Shown here one piece after another: positions 25,429 through 34,308 of a stretch of DNA of 64,000 bases. The translations under genes and the position numbers were made by a program. Source of the DNA: Marinospirillum insulare DSM 21763 (GTDB lineage Bacteria; Pseudomonadota; Gammaproteobacteria; Pseudomonadales; Halomonadaceae). Where the stretch lies: contig NZ_JMLW01000001.1 of assembly GCF_000686905.1 (NCBI RefSeq), forward strand, positions 186,001-250,000, given 5' to 3'. Every line of letters starts with the position of its first letter. Positions within the stretch are counted from its first letter, which is position 1. Under the pieces are notes generated by a model. The model was not told the DNA's origin, did not search any database, and saw only the letters and a list, made by a program, of their open reading frames with translations.

Positions 25429-28065
25429 TTGCCTGCTCTTGAATTATCATCTAATACACATCAAAAGCTATCAAAAAGCCGCTGGCTAAGCTTGCTAGTG
25501 CCTATGGCAGCTATAGGTACGGTTTTGTTTGCACTAATAGGTTTGCTAATGAATCTTAGTTTTCATGCCATTGAAAACATGGCTGAAAAAGAGGTTGAAG
25601 AGCGAATGCTAGATTCAATAAGCCAAATGACTCAGCAGCTTACAAGTGAGCTAAAGCAGGTAGAGCGCTTAGGCGGTTTGTTAGCTGAGCAAAGCGTCAG
25701 GCTATTCAATCCTGTCAATAAAAGTAAGCAAGTGACACTGGGTGGTTCTCTAAAAAAGAGTGAGGCAGGTTTGGTTTATGATCAAGGCAGTCATCAGCCA
25801 TTTATTTTTATAGCATCCAAAAATCAGCAAGATGAAAACTTGCTAGAAGAAAAGCTACACAAGCTGACTAGCATTTCCCCTTTACTAAAAAATATTTACT
25901 CTAGTCACAATATCATTAGTAGGGTTTATATTAGTAGTTCAGAAGCTGAAACCCTTATCTATCCTTACCCTACCCTAACTGGCTTGTTTCCTCTTTCAGC
26001 TAGCATCAGAGGATTGGAATATTATAAATTATCGAAAGAAGCGTATGTTTCTGAGTACCCTGCTATTTGGCAAGTTGATAAGAATAAAGACCTTAGAAAA
26101 AGTGGAACACTTACCTTTATTAATCCATTAGTTAACCAGGGTGAGTTGTCTGGGGTAGGTGGTATAGAGGTTTCATTCGAATTATTAGGGCAGTATCTAG
26201 CCAAGATGAATGTCCCTTGGGGTGGGTATAGTTTGCTGATGGACTCTGAAGGCAAGCTAATGGTGCTGCCTTATCAGGCAGTCAATGATTGGCAAAATAT
26301 CAATGCTAGCGACCTAGTCAGCCAGCTTGACCCTTTACATTTAGATGCGTCGGGTCTGGTTGTTCTTAATGTTAATGAAAAAAAATTACTCTTAAGTTGG
26401 TCTAGTCTAACGCCCTTAGGCTGGAAGTTACTCAATGTTGCTGATTTAAATAAAGTGTACAAAGTAAAAAACCAGCTAACCAAAGACTATAGGCTAATGC
26501 TCTATCTAGTGGGCACTTTTTTGATTTTAATGTTTGTTTTGCTTCTCTATTTTGTAGTGCGCCGAGACAAGCAGTTTGAACTGCTTGATGTAAAGGAGCC
26601 AATAACAAAGGCTTCTACTCTTTCCCCCACTCATCCAGAGTTAAGTAAGAATACTAACGTAGTAACAGACTTGGTTTCGCTTATTAAAGGGCCTTTAATA
26701 ATATGCCAGTTCGACCAAGCAGGTTTGATTTTAGCTTGTAACTCAGCATTTGAGCACCTTGCTGGTAGCACTCAAAATAATTTGAAGGGCCAGCATTTAT
26801 TTAACTTGCTTGCTATAGAAGAAAGCACGCTTAGCGGGTCTAAAATGACAGAAGTAGAGCTGTCTGTAGCTCAGCAAGATAAAACTTGCTACTGGGGCAG
26901 CTTGCACTTAACACCTGATGGGCAAGGCTTGTTACTTTTGCTTGATATTAGTGAAAGCAAGCAAATGCAGCAGCAGCTAAAAGGTGATCGTCAAAGGGCT
27001 CGCTTAGCTGCGAAAATGAAGGCGGAGTTTTTTCAGGTTGCAGTAAGCGATGCTAATGAGCTGCTATTAGAGTTGCTACAAAATGCACGTGGTTTTGATG
27101 ACAGTTTAACTAGCTATTGCCAAGCTAAATTAATTGAAATGCAGCATCTGCTAGACAGTATGCGCGATATGTCAGATGCAGGCGAGTTAAACCAGCAAGA
27201 CTTGTCTGAAGACACTCTAGTTCTTAGCTCACTAGTGAATGACTGTTATACCGCTAGTGAAGGCGCTTTAGCTAATAGTGGTCGCCGCTTATTAATTGAG
27301 TATGGCAGTAATATACCTGAGCTTTTAATCGTTGATAGGCGACGTTTATTTCGCTTAATGCGTCACTTATTACGTCAGATGATTCAGCTTTCGGGAAAAG
27401 GAGATATTCATCTATGGATAGGTTGGAACACTTTAGGTCGATTGCAATTAAAAATTCAAGATCAAGGTGGCGGCCTAGCTGAAAGTGAGCGCTTGCAACG
27501 TTTTCAACTAGCTACACCTTTAAGTAGTGGCTATGAAGCAACTAGAAGTGCATTAGGGTTGGGTCAATTATTAACTCGTCAACTAGTGCATGAGATGCAA
27601 GGCAGCCTTGATGTAGAAGTGCTTAAAGCAGGTGGACTACAAATACAGGTTGAGTTGCCTGCCAAGCTAAGTGAAAAACCACCCGCTTCTTTAGGAAGCC
27701 GTATTCTTGTTGTCGATGATGGACCTGTAAACGCTATGCTGGCTTCAAGTGTTTTAGAAAAATCTGGCTACCAGGTTGATGTGGCAGCAAGCGGTGCTGA
27801 AGCGCTAGTTTTGGGTCTTAAGCATCAGTATGATTTGGTTCTGATGGATATTTTTATGCCGGAAATGGACGGCATAGAAACCACACGGCAATGGCGCTTA
27901 CTCAGTGAAGTGCATGCCAGGGTACCAGTGATTGCTTTAACCGCTAATGCTAGGGAATTAGAATACAAGCGTTTTTTGACTCAAGGGATAGATGATTATC
28001 TGGCTAAGCCCTATCGTCCGAGTGAATTACGAGAGCTGGTTCAGCGTTGGATAGAAAAAAAGTGA
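25429..28065 (+). CDS. Membrane hybrid sensor protein with degenerate kinase core and intact receiver
   Basis: From the TTG at 25429 this is 878 aa (889 from the GTG at 25396). The TTG is preferred because AAGGGG lies 6 nt before it. Layout (GTG numbering): helix near 33-55; periplasmic dCache-like sensor to about 355; second helix near 367-388 (LMLYLVGTFLILMFVLLLY); PAS about 425-530; a DHp-like coiled region; ATPase-like domain about 640-755; receiver about 770-889. The DHp motif reads EFFQVAVSDANELL where SHE is expected, so no phospho-accepting His. The ATPase N-box Asn is also missing (HLLRQMIQLS), while G-boxes DQGGGL and ALGLGQ remain. The receiver keeps VVDD, LMDIFMPEMDG, ALTA and AKP. 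Its ligand and partner are unknown. Confidence 0.85.
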   Translation: MPALELSSNTHQKLSKSRWLSLLVPMAAIGTVLFALIGLLMNLSFHAIENMAEKEVEERMLDSISQMTQQLTSELKQVERLGGLLAEQSVRLFNPVNKSKQVTLGGSLKKSEAGLVYDQGSHQPFIFIASKNQQDENLLEEKLHKLTSISPLLKNIYSSHNIISRVYISSSEAETLIYPYPTLTGLFPLSASIRGLEYYKLSKEAYVSEYPAIWQVDKNKDLRKSGTLTFINPLVNQGELSGVGGIEVSFELLGQYLAKMNVPWGGYSLLMDSEGKLMVLPYQAVNDWQNINASDLVSQLDPLHLDASGLVVLNVNEKKLLLSWSSLTPLGWKLLNVADLNKVYKVKNQLTKDYRLMLYLVGTFLILMFVLLLYFVVRRDKQFELLDVKEPITKASTLSPTHPELSKNTNVVTDLVSLIKGPLIICQFDQAGLILACNSAFEHLAGSTQNNLKGQHLFNLLAIEESTLSGSKMTEVELSVAQQDKTCYWGSLHLTPDGQGLLLLLDISESKQMQQQLKGDRQRARLAAKMKAEFFQVAVSDANELLLELLQNARGFDDSLTSYCQAKLIEMQHLLDSMRDMSDAGELNQQDLSEDTLVLSSLVNDCYTASEGALANSGRRLLIEYGSNIPELLIVDRRRLFRLMRHLLRQMIQLSGKGDIHLWIGWNTLGRLQLKIQDQGGGLAESERLQRFQLATPLSSGYEATRSALGLGQLLTRQLVHEMQGSLDVEVLKAGGLQIQVELPAKLSEKPPASLGSRILVVDDGPVNAMLASSVLEKSGYQVDVAASGAEALVLGLKHQYDLVLMDIFMPEMDGIETTRQWRLLSEVHARVPVIALTANARELEYKRFLTQGIDDYLAKPYRPSELRELVQRWIEKK

Positions 28066-28073
28066 GGTGATAC

Positions 28074-28859
28074 TTGGTATATTTAACCTATTTAGTTTTA
28101 GGTGCGGCGGCTGGTTTTTTAGCCGGTTTATTTGGTATAGGCGGCGGACTCATTATAGTTGCTGTGCTGGTAATGGCTTTTACAGCCTTGGGGTTTTCTC
28201 CCGACGTACTGGTACACCTAGCGGTGGGAACCTCTTTAGCGACTATTATCCCTACCTCGCTTAGCTCAAGCCTTGCGCACCATAAAAAACAGGCTGTTAA
28301 ATGGGGTTGGGTAAAATTTATTACCCTAGGTTTAGGTGTAGGTGCTCTGATTGGTGCCTGGACAGCTAGCCTACTGAGTGGCTTAGCCTTGCAAGCCATT
28401 ATTGGTGTGTTTGTAATGCTGGTTTCTATACAAATGGTATTAAAGTTTCAGCCTAAGCCTAAAGAGGGTGAGCCTGCTTCACTTGTTTTAACTACTGCAG
28501 GTGGTGTTATAGGTTGGGCATCCACTATTTTTGGGATAGGGGGCGGCACTTTAAGCGTACCTTTTTTAATTTGGTGTAATGCACCTATGCGCCAAGCGGT
28601 TGGAACTTCTGCAGCCTTAGGCTTTCCTATTGCACTGTTTGGAACGCTTGGTTATTTGTGGGCTGGCTGGCAGCATTCAAGCTTGCCTGAGTTAGCAACG
28701 GGTTATATTTACTGGCCTGCATTGATAGGCATAAGTTTAGCTAGTGTTCCCTTTGCTCGGGTGGGTGCTAAATTAGCTCACTTTTTACCAGAGTTACTAC
28801 TGAAACGTCTTTTTGCTTTGTTGTTATTTTTAGTGGGCTTAAAGCTTCTACTTTTTTAA
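28074..28859 (+). CDS. TauE/SafE family (TSUP) membrane permease
   Basis: This 261-aa integral membrane protein of the TauE/SafE family carries sulfite, sulfoacetate or other organic anions in characterised members. Two inverted halves each contain the family motif: AAGFLAGLFGIGGGLIIV in the first and GWASTIFGIGGGTLSVPF in the second, each followed by AVGTS (HLAVGTSLATI and QAVGTSAALGF). About eight helices are apparent. It starts at TTG with GAGGTGA upstream, 8 nt after the kinase stop, so the two may be co-transcribed. It precedes lgt-thyA-folA as in Pseudomonas. The substrate is unknown. Confidence 0.88.
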   Translation: MVYLTYLVLGAAAGFLAGLFGIGGGLIIVAVLVMAFTALGFSPDVLVHLAVGTSLATIIPTSLSSSLAHHKKQAVKWGWVKFITLGLGVGALIGAWTASLLSGLALQAIIGVFVMLVSIQMVLKFQPKPKEGEPASLVLTTAGGVIGWASTIFGIGGGTLSVPFLIWCNAPMRQAVGTSAALGFPIALFGTLGYLWAGWQHSSLPELATGYIYWPALIGISLASVPFARVGAKLAHFLPELLLKRLFALLLFLVGLKLLLF

Positions 28860-28886
28860 TTTTGCTCCTTTAGGAATTGATGAATT

Positions 28887-29669
28887 ATGTTGACCTACCC
28901 AGCCATAAATCCAGTTGCCATAAGCCTTGGCCCACTTCAGGTGCATTGGTATGGGCTTACTTATTTAGTTGGCTTTGCTCTAGCTTGGTGGCTAGCTAGA
29001 CAAAGAGCACATCGTATTGGCTTAACTAAAGAGCAAATAGGCGACCTACTTTTTTATACAGCGCTAGGTGTAATACTGGGTGGACGCTTTGGTTATGCCT
29101 TGTTTTATCATTTTGACCGTGTATTAGCCGACCCTCTTTGGTTGTTTAAGGTGTGGGAAGGTGGCATGGCTTTTCATGGTGGCTTTATAGGCGTTGCTCT
29201 AGCTGTTTGGTTCTTTGCACGTAAGCATAAAGTTAACTGGATAGAGTTGGGTGACTTTGTTGCGCCCTTTACCCCACTGGGCTTAGGTTTAGGTAGAATC
29301 GGTAATTTTATTAATGGTGAACTTTGGGGACGAGTGACTGATTCACCCTGGGGTATGGTTTTTCCAGGCGCAGGATTAGACCCACGTCATCCTTCGCAGC
29401 TGTATCAGTTTGCTTTAGAAGGCCTAGTGCTTTTTGCTTTACTTTGGTGGTTTTCAAAACAGCCACGCCCAGCAGGTAGCGTCAGTGGTTTATTCCTAAT
29501 TGGTTATGGGTTGTTTAGATTCTTGGTTGAGTTTACCCGTGAGCCAGATGCCCATTTAGGTTTGCTCTTGGGTGGTTTGAGTATGGGGCAGCTGCTATCC
29601 CTGCCTATGATTATTCTAGGCCTAGGCTTGATGGTCTTCTCTTACCGTAGGGCTGCTAAAGCAAGTTAA
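28887..29669 (+). CDS. lgt: Prolipoprotein diacylglyceryl transferase
   Basis: Lgt transfers diacylglycerol from phosphatidylglycerol to the lipobox Cys of prolipoproteins in the inner membrane. The 260-aa protein has seven hydrophobic segments. Conserved parts: [11 protein letters not shown] at the N-terminus, [11 protein letters not shown], the [13 protein letters not shown] catalytic His region, and the Lgt signature [13 protein letters not shown] with [12 protein letters not shown]. Substrates in this window include BamC and the predicted L,D-transpeptidase lipoprotein. It lies 37 nt before thyA, the conserved lgt-thyA pair. Confidence 0.96.
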   Translation: MLTYPAINPVAISLGPLQVHWYGLTYLVGFALAWWLARQRAHRIGLTKEQIGDLLFYTALGVILGGRFGYALFYHFDRVLADPLWLFKVWEGGMAFHGGFIGVALAVWFFARKHKVNWIELGDFVAPFTPLGLGLGRIGNFINGELWGRVTDSPWGMVFPGAGLDPRHPSQLYQFALEGLVLFALLWWFSKQPRPAGSVSGLFLIGYGLFRFLVEFTREPDAHLGLLLGGLSMGQLLSLPMIILGLGLMVFSYRRAAKAS

Positions 29670-29706
29670 ATTAGGCATAATAAAAGAATTTTTTGATGGG
29701 TTAACT

Positions 29707-30501
29707 ATGAAAGCTTATTTAGATTTAATGCGCCATGTACGTAATCAGGGCACCTATAAGTCTGACCGTACAGGAACAGGTACTTACAGCGTGTTTGGGT
29801 ATCAAATGCGTTATGACTTAAAGCAGGGCTTTCCCTTAGTGACAACAAAAAAAGTTCACCTGCGCTCAATTATTCATGAGTTACTTTGGTTTTTAAAAGG
29901 TGACACCAACATTGCTTACTTAAAAGAAAATGGGGTTTCCATTTGGGATGAGTGGGCAGATGAAGAGGGTAACCTAGGGCCTGTTTATGGCTATCAATGG
30001 CGTTCTTGGCCAGATAATAAAGGTGGCTCGGTTGACCAAATAGCTAACCTAATTGAACAAATAAAAACCAACCCAGATTCACGCCGATTATTGGTTAGCG
30101 CTTGGAACCCAGCTTTGGTTGATGAAATGGCACTGCCACCTTGCCACTGTCTATTTCAGTTTTATGTGGCTGATGGTCATTTATCTTGTCAGCTTTACCA
30201 ACGTAGTGCTGATACCTTCTTAGGTGTGCCTTTTAACATAGCCAGTTATGCTTTATTAACTCATCTAATTGCACAGGTTTGCGATTTGGAAGTAGGTGAC
30301 TTTGTGCATACCTTAGGTGATGCACATCTGTATTCTAACCACCTAGAGCAAACTGATTTACAGTTGAGTCGCCAGCCATTTGCTTTACCACAGCTAAAGT
30401 TGAACCCAGACATTAAAGACTTATTTGCCTTCACTTTTGATGATATAAGTATTGAAAACTACCAACACCATGATCTTATTAAAGCACCGGTGGCTGTATG
30501 A
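29707..30501 (+). CDS. thyA: Thymidylate synthase
   Basis: ThyA methylates dUMP using methylenetetrahydrofolate. At 264 aa it equals E. coli ThyA in length. It opens [11 protein letters not shown] and has [12 protein letters not shown], the catalytic Cys in [33 protein letters not shown] and [12 protein letters not shown]. It overlaps folA by 4 nt (ATGA), the classic coupling of dihydrofolate production and recycling. Confidence 0.98.
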   Translation: MKAYLDLMRHVRNQGTYKSDRTGTGTYSVFGYQMRYDLKQGFPLVTTKKVHLRSIIHELLWFLKGDTNIAYLKENGVSIWDEWADEEGNLGPVYGYQWRSWPDNKGGSVDQIANLIEQIKTNPDSRRLLVSAWNPALVDEMALPPCHCLFQFYVADGHLSCQLYQRSADTFLGVPFNIASYALLTHLIAQVCDLEVGDFVHTLGDAHLYSNHLEQTDLQLSRQPFALPQLKLNPDIKDLFAFTFDDISIENYQHHDLIKAPVAV

Positions 30502-31040
30502 CTTTAGCTAATCCACCAACAGAAACACCCATTGCGATTATAGTTGCCGCAGCAAAAAACCGAGTGATAGGCTTTCAAAATGCTATGCCTTGGTACTTGC
30601 CAGAAGAGCTAGCCCACTTTAAGCGCACTACCATGGCAAAACCTTTGGTGATGGGTCGCAATACATTTGAATCCATCGGTCGTCCGCTACCAGGGCGAAC
30701 CAATATAGTGATTAGCCGTAACCCAGAATTTAACCACCCGGGTGTTAAAGTTGCTGCTAGCCTGGCTGAAGCCCTTAAAATTGCAGATGCGCAAGCCATT
30801 CTAGATGGCGCTAAAGAAATTATGGTGATCGGTGGCGGACAAATTTATGAGCAGGCTTTTCCCTTAGCAGATATTGTGTATTTAACTGAAGTAGATGCCG
30901 AGCCAGAAGGTGATGCTTGGTTTCCAGAAATCAGTTTAGAAGAGTGGTTAGAAACGAGTCGTGATACCTACCCTGCACAGGAAGGTAATCGCTACGCTTA
31001 TGCTATTCGCTGTTTGCAGCGCAAAACTAAGCTAGGTTGA
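30498..31040 (+). CDS. folA: Dihydrofolate reductase
   Basis: FolA reduces the dihydrofolate released by ThyA. The 180-aa protein contains the [16 protein letters not shown] substrate loop, [17 protein letters not shown] (NADPH) and the [12 protein letters not shown] motif. The active-site acid equivalent to E. coli Asp27 is Glu37 here, as in vertebrate enzymes. The N-terminus has about 9 extra residues. It starts in the thyA stop and ends 7 nt before the ProQ-domain gene. Confidence 0.96.
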   Translation: MTLANPPTETPIAIIVAAAKNRVIGFQNAMPWYLPEELAHFKRTTMAKPLVMGRNTFESIGRPLPGRTNIVISRNPEFNHPGVKVAASLAEALKIADAQAILDGAKEIMVIGGGQIYEQAFPLADIVYLTEVDAEPEGDAWFPEISLEEWLETSRDTYPAQEGNRYAYAIRCLQRKTKLG

Positions 31041-31047
31041 GTTACTT

Positions 31048-31782
31048 ATGTCAGAAGAGTTAGAACTGGATGTGGATAAACTGCTTGGGCAGTTAGAAAA
31101 CTATGCAAGCAAGGGGCTAGATGCTCTAGGTAGCGCTAAACAAGAAATAGCAGAGTTAGAAGCGCGTAATGCACAACTGAATGAACGTGTTGCTCAGTTA
31201 GAGACAAACCTTGCTAGTCTAGGTGCTCGCTTAACTCAAGCTCTTGAAAATCCGCTAGAGGCAGACCTACTCAGCCGATCTGACTCTTTAATGGTGATGA
31301 TTAAAGAAACCTTAGGTGTTTCTAAGCCGGGTGAAGCTCAAAAATCAATACCTTCTGCTGCTAGTGAGCTAGATAAACTTAACCCTCAACAACGCCTTCA
31401 GCATTGGATAAAAACTTACCCACGTGCCTTTATGCCAGGTCAGCCTCAGCCTTTAAAGATTGGTATACATGAAGAGCTTTTAGCCGTGGAAGGTGGCGAT
31501 ATGAAAAAAATACGCCGTGCCTTAGCTAGCTATGTAAAAGTACCCCGCTACCTGCGCTGCATGAAAACAGGTGCAGTTAGGCTCGACTTAAAAGGTAATA
31601 ATGCGGGTTTTGTAACCCAGGAAGAAGCTGAGTTTGCATCTGAGCATTTGCAGAAACTGGAAGACAGCAAAAAACAGCGTGATCTACTTAAAAAACAACA
31701 AGATAAAGAACGCCAAGAAAACTTAAAGGCTAGCCGTCTGCAAAATAAACTCTCTGCACTTGTAGAAATGAACAAGCGCTAA
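31048..31782 (+). CDS. ProQ/FinO-domain RNA-binding protein with N-terminal coiled coil
   Basis: This 244-aa protein has three parts. Residues about 1-75 form a heptad-rich coiled coil (IAELEARNAQLNERVAQLE). Residues about 110-195 are a FinO/ProQ domain: LQHWIKTYPRAF, KIGIHEELLAV, ALASYVKVPRYLRCM and RLDLKGNNAGFVT. The tail is highly charged and Lys/Gln-rich helix. FinO-domain proteins bind stem-loops of sRNAs and mRNA 3' ends. Unlike E. coli ProQ, the domain is C-terminal here and preceded by a coiled coil that could give oligomers. The 7-nt gap to folA suggests co-transcription. RNA targets are unknown. Confidence 0.82.
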   Translation: MSEELELDVDKLLGQLENYASKGLDALGSAKQEIAELEARNAQLNERVAQLETNLASLGARLTQALENPLEADLLSRSDSLMVMIKETLGVSKPGEAQKSIPSAASELDKLNPQQRLQHWIKTYPRAFMPGQPQPLKIGIHEELLAVEGGDMKKIRRALASYVKVPRYLRCMKTGAVRLDLKGNNAGFVTQEEAEFASEHLQKLEDSKKQRDLLKKQQDKERQENLKASRLQNKLSALVEMNKR

Positions 31783-31819
31783 AGACAATTAAAAGGGCTT
31801 AAAAGCATTTAGCTAGAGG

Positions 31820-32521
31820 CTAGGTCCAAACCTCTAGGTTTTGATTAGCTAGCCCAAGCATTAAGTCAGAACGTGTTACCAAACCCAGCAAAGTGCCTTC
31901 AGCATCAACCACAGGCATGGCTCTCACCTTTTGAGCAAGCATCACCCTAGCAATATCCCTAATATCTGTATCCTTACTTGCAGTAACTAGGGGGGCTTTA
32001 ACTAGCTGAATGGCTTGGGTAGTAGCTAAATCAACACCTTCCTGCTTACTCAACTCACCCACACCTGCGGCTTCTTTTAGGAGTTCACGATCATCCAGTA
32101 CACCAGCTAAATCACCTGTAGGGTCAATTAAAACCAAGTAGTGAATTTGCTCTTTGCTCATTAAACTCCAAGCCTCATTTAAGCTTGCTGTGGAGGGAAG
32201 AGTCAGTACTGGGCTACGCATAACCTGATGGGCGGGTATCGATGGAATTTGCTTCTTTTTACTTTGCTCTACCTCAGCATAGGCTTGCATGGCTCTATTA
32301 TTCGCTGGCGGGTCTTGGCTAGCATCATCTTCTTGTTGGTCAGGGTAACCCTGAATCCAACTTTGGTCACTGATATCTTGACGGTGTTCTGCCTTGCCGT
32401 CTCTATCAACCATGCGACGACTTGCACTCACTGCTTGAGTTTGGCGAATAGCAGGTCGAGCTAGCAGTTGTTCCTTGGGTGTGTGAATGCGTAAACCCTG
32501 CTCATAAATAGCAAAAACCAT
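31820..32521 (-). CDS. Tandem CBS-domain protein with unassigned N-terminal region
   Basis: This 233-aa cytoplasmic protein has two CBS domains in its C-terminal 135 residues: QVMRSPVLTLPSTASLNEAW...LVLIDPTGDLAGVLDDREL and VKAPLVTASKDTDIRDIARVML...MPVVDAEGTLLGLVTRSDL. Such pairs bind adenine nucleotides. The first 95 residues are polar (Gln/Asp-rich) with no motif I know except an opening FAIYEQGLRIHTP, repeated as a type in marine gammaproteobacterial CBS proteins as far as I recall. It is convergent with the ProQ-domain gene. Function is not known. Confidence 0.82.
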   Translation of the reverse strand: MVFAIYEQGLRIHTPKEQLLARPAIRQTQAVSASRRMVDRDGKAEHRQDISDQSWIQGYPDQQEDDASQDPPANNRAMQAYAEVEQSKKKQIPSIPAHQVMRSPVLTLPSTASLNEAWSLMSKEQIHYLVLIDPTGDLAGVLDDRELLKEAAGVGELSKQEGVDLATTQAIQLVKAPLVTASKDTDIRDIARVMLAQKVRAMPVVDAEGTLLGLVTRSDLMLGLANQNLEVWT

Positions 32522-32693
32522 ACACTAACTTCCTTAATTGTTTGATAGCAGTTAGCTTTTTAGCATAACCCCAGTCTAAGAGCTAGGCTAGTAGCTGAAG
32601 TTGATGAAACAAGTCTATTTGTGCAGTTGCGAGATGAAATTGATTCTAAGTTAATGAATTACTTATAAAAAAATCTTATCGACTAAAACTGGA

Positions 32694-32718
32694 TGACTGG
32701 CTAGTCACCTGCTATATT
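32694..32718 (+). promoter_or_regulatory. Promoter with palindromic site for the 36-codon gene
   Basis: TGCTATATT (32710-32718) is an extended -10. Directly upstream, TGACTGGCTAGTCA (32694-32707) is a 5-bp perfect inverted repeat with a 4-bp centre, placed where a -35 and spacer would be. No good -35 hexamer is seen, so a bound regulator may activate or repress. The start of transcription would be near 32725. Confidence 0.5.
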
Positions 32719-32771
32719 ATAAATGGGTATTCACCCAAAGTAGTAGATAAACAGGCAGAGGGAGCCTAAAT

Positions 32772-32882
32772 ATGAATATTGAAACCTTACTGGCATTAGC
32801 AGAAGAACTGCGATTGCGCGATGCTTGGCAAGAGGCCTTGTATGTTGAGACCGAGCAAGCAGATATTAGGTTGGCCGCTTAG
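32772..32882 (+). CDS. Candidate 36-aa small protein
   Basis: A short ORF with a complete expression frame: extended -10 promoter 54 nt upstream, GGAG 7 nt before the ATG, and a strong terminator 45 nt after the stop. The peptide begins MNIETLLALAEELRLRDAW and is predicted as one acidic amphipathic helix; it has no membrane segment and no Cys. I do not recognise it. It stands alone in the 450-nt gap between the convergent CBS and oad genes. Alternatively the roughly 235-nt transcript acts as an sRNA and the ORF is incidental, or a dual-function RNA. Confidence 0.55.
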   Translation: MNIETLLALAEELRLRDAWQEALYVETEQADIRLAA

Positions 32883-32927
32883 TTAAAGGCCAATTAAAAA
32901 ATTAAGTTTCCATTAAGAGAAACAAAC

Positions 32928-32959
32928 AAAAAGGCCAGAGTTTAATGCTCTGGCCTTTT
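32928..32959. terminator. Bidirectional terminator between the small gene and oadB
   Basis: GGCCAGAG (32933-32940) pairs with CTCTGGCC (32948-32955), flanked by A and T runs, with a 7-nt loop. It ends the small gene on the plus strand and the oadGAB operon on the minus strand. Confidence 0.93.
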
Positions 32960-32975
32960 CATTGATTGAAGCTTG

Positions 32976-34295
32976 TTAGCTTAAATACATAATCATAACA
33001 CCTGCGGCTACTGCAGAACCTATAACACCTGCAACGTTGGGCCCCATAGCATGCATTAATAGGAAGTTTTGAGGATTAGCTTCTAAACCAACTTTATTGG
33101 ATACACGTGCCGCCATAGGAACAGCAGAAACGCCAGCAGACCCAATTAAAGGGTTAATTGGCATTTTGCTCATTTTGTTCATTAGCTTAGCCATAAGCAC
33201 ACCTGTTGCAGTACCTATGCCAAAGGCAACAATACCTAGCGCTAAAATGCCCAGTGTTTCTACCGTTAAAAACAGATGAGCAACTAACTTAGAACCCACC
33301 GCTAAACCAAGGAAGATAGTAGTGATGTTAATTAGTGCATTTTGAGCGGTATCTGACAAACGGTCGACCACGCCGGATTCACGCATTAGGTTACCTAAGC
33401 AGAACATACCCAAAAGTGGTGCTGCTGAAGGTAAGAAAAGCGCAACCAATACCAGTACAGCAATCGGGAAAATGATTTTTTCACGCTTGGTTACTGGGCG
33501 TAGCTGACTCATCACTATGGCACGTTCAGCTTTAGTGGTTAGTGCACGCATAATGGGTGGCTGAATTAAAGGTACTAATGCCATATAAGAGTAAGCCGCA
33601 ACGGCAATAGCGCCTAGTAGCTCAGGTGCTAGAATGCTGGCAACGTAAATAGCTGTTGGACCATCTGCACCACCAATAATACCGATAGCTGCTGCTTGAT
33701 TGATATTGAAGTCAACAATACCTAAAGAAGACAAACCAACGGCACCCAGTACTGTAGCAAAAATGCCAAACTGAGCTGCAGCACCTAAGAAAAGTGTGCG
33801 AGGGTTAGCCAACAAGGGACCAAAGTCTGTCATGGCACCCACACCCATAAAGATAATGAGCGGTGCAGCACCTGAAGCGATGGTGACTTGATAAAAGGTG
33901 TTCAGCATACCATCGGTGTAACCAGCCACTGCTGCCATGGTTTTAAGCTCCTGCATTATTACAGGGTCTTCTAGGCTTTTAATGGCCGGCAGCAAAATTT
34001 CCTGATTAGCTACTTTGCTGGCACCGTCTAGGACTAGGCCTAGCTTGTCAGCATAAGACTGCATTAGGGCTGGCTCAAAAACCGCTAAGGACTGCTCAAA
34101 AGCAGAAAGCGCTAAGCCAGCTTCAGGAATGTTTGCTAATAAACCACCAAAGCCAATAGGCAAAAGTAGTAAAGGTTCAAACTTTTTGACTATCGCTAGG
34201 TAGAGTAGCGATAGACAAATAGCAATCATAATAAACTGGGGAAGGCTCAGATTATACAGCCCTGACCCTTCCCACAGGAGTAAAATTTTATCCAT
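32976..34295 (-). CDS. oadB: Oxaloacetate decarboxylase, Na+-pumping beta subunit
   Basis: OadB is the membrane subunit that decarboxylates carboxybiotin and extrudes Na+. The 439-aa protein has about nine to eleven hydrophobic segments. The conserved [16 protein letters not shown] contains the Asp known to bind Na+ in Klebsiella. [20 protein letters not shown] and the C-terminal [19 protein letters not shown] are family signatures. It is the last gene of oadGAB, 13 nt after oadA, and is followed by a terminator. Confidence 0.95.
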   Translation of the reverse strand: MDKILLLWEGSGLYNLSLPQFIMIAICLSLLYLAIVKKFEPLLLLPIGFGGLLANIPEAGLALSAFEQSLAVFEPALMQSYADKLGLVLDGASKVANQEILLPAIKSLEDPVIMQELKTMAAVAGYTDGMLNTFYQVTIASGAAPLIIFMGVGAMTDFGPLLANPRTLFLGAAAQFGIFATVLGAVGLSSLGIVDFNINQAAAIGIIGGADGPTAIYVASILAPELLGAIAVAAYSYMALVPLIQPPIMRALTTKAERAIVMSQLRPVTKREKIIFPIAVLVLVALFLPSAAPLLGMFCLGNLMRESGVVDRLSDTAQNALINITTIFLGLAVGSKLVAHLFLTVETLGILALGIVAFGIGTATGVLMAKLMNKMSKMPINPLIGSAGVSAVPMAARVSNKVGLEANPQNFLLMHAMGPNVAGVIGSAVAAGVMIMYLS

Positions 34296-34308
34296 GAATC
34301 AGCTCCGC

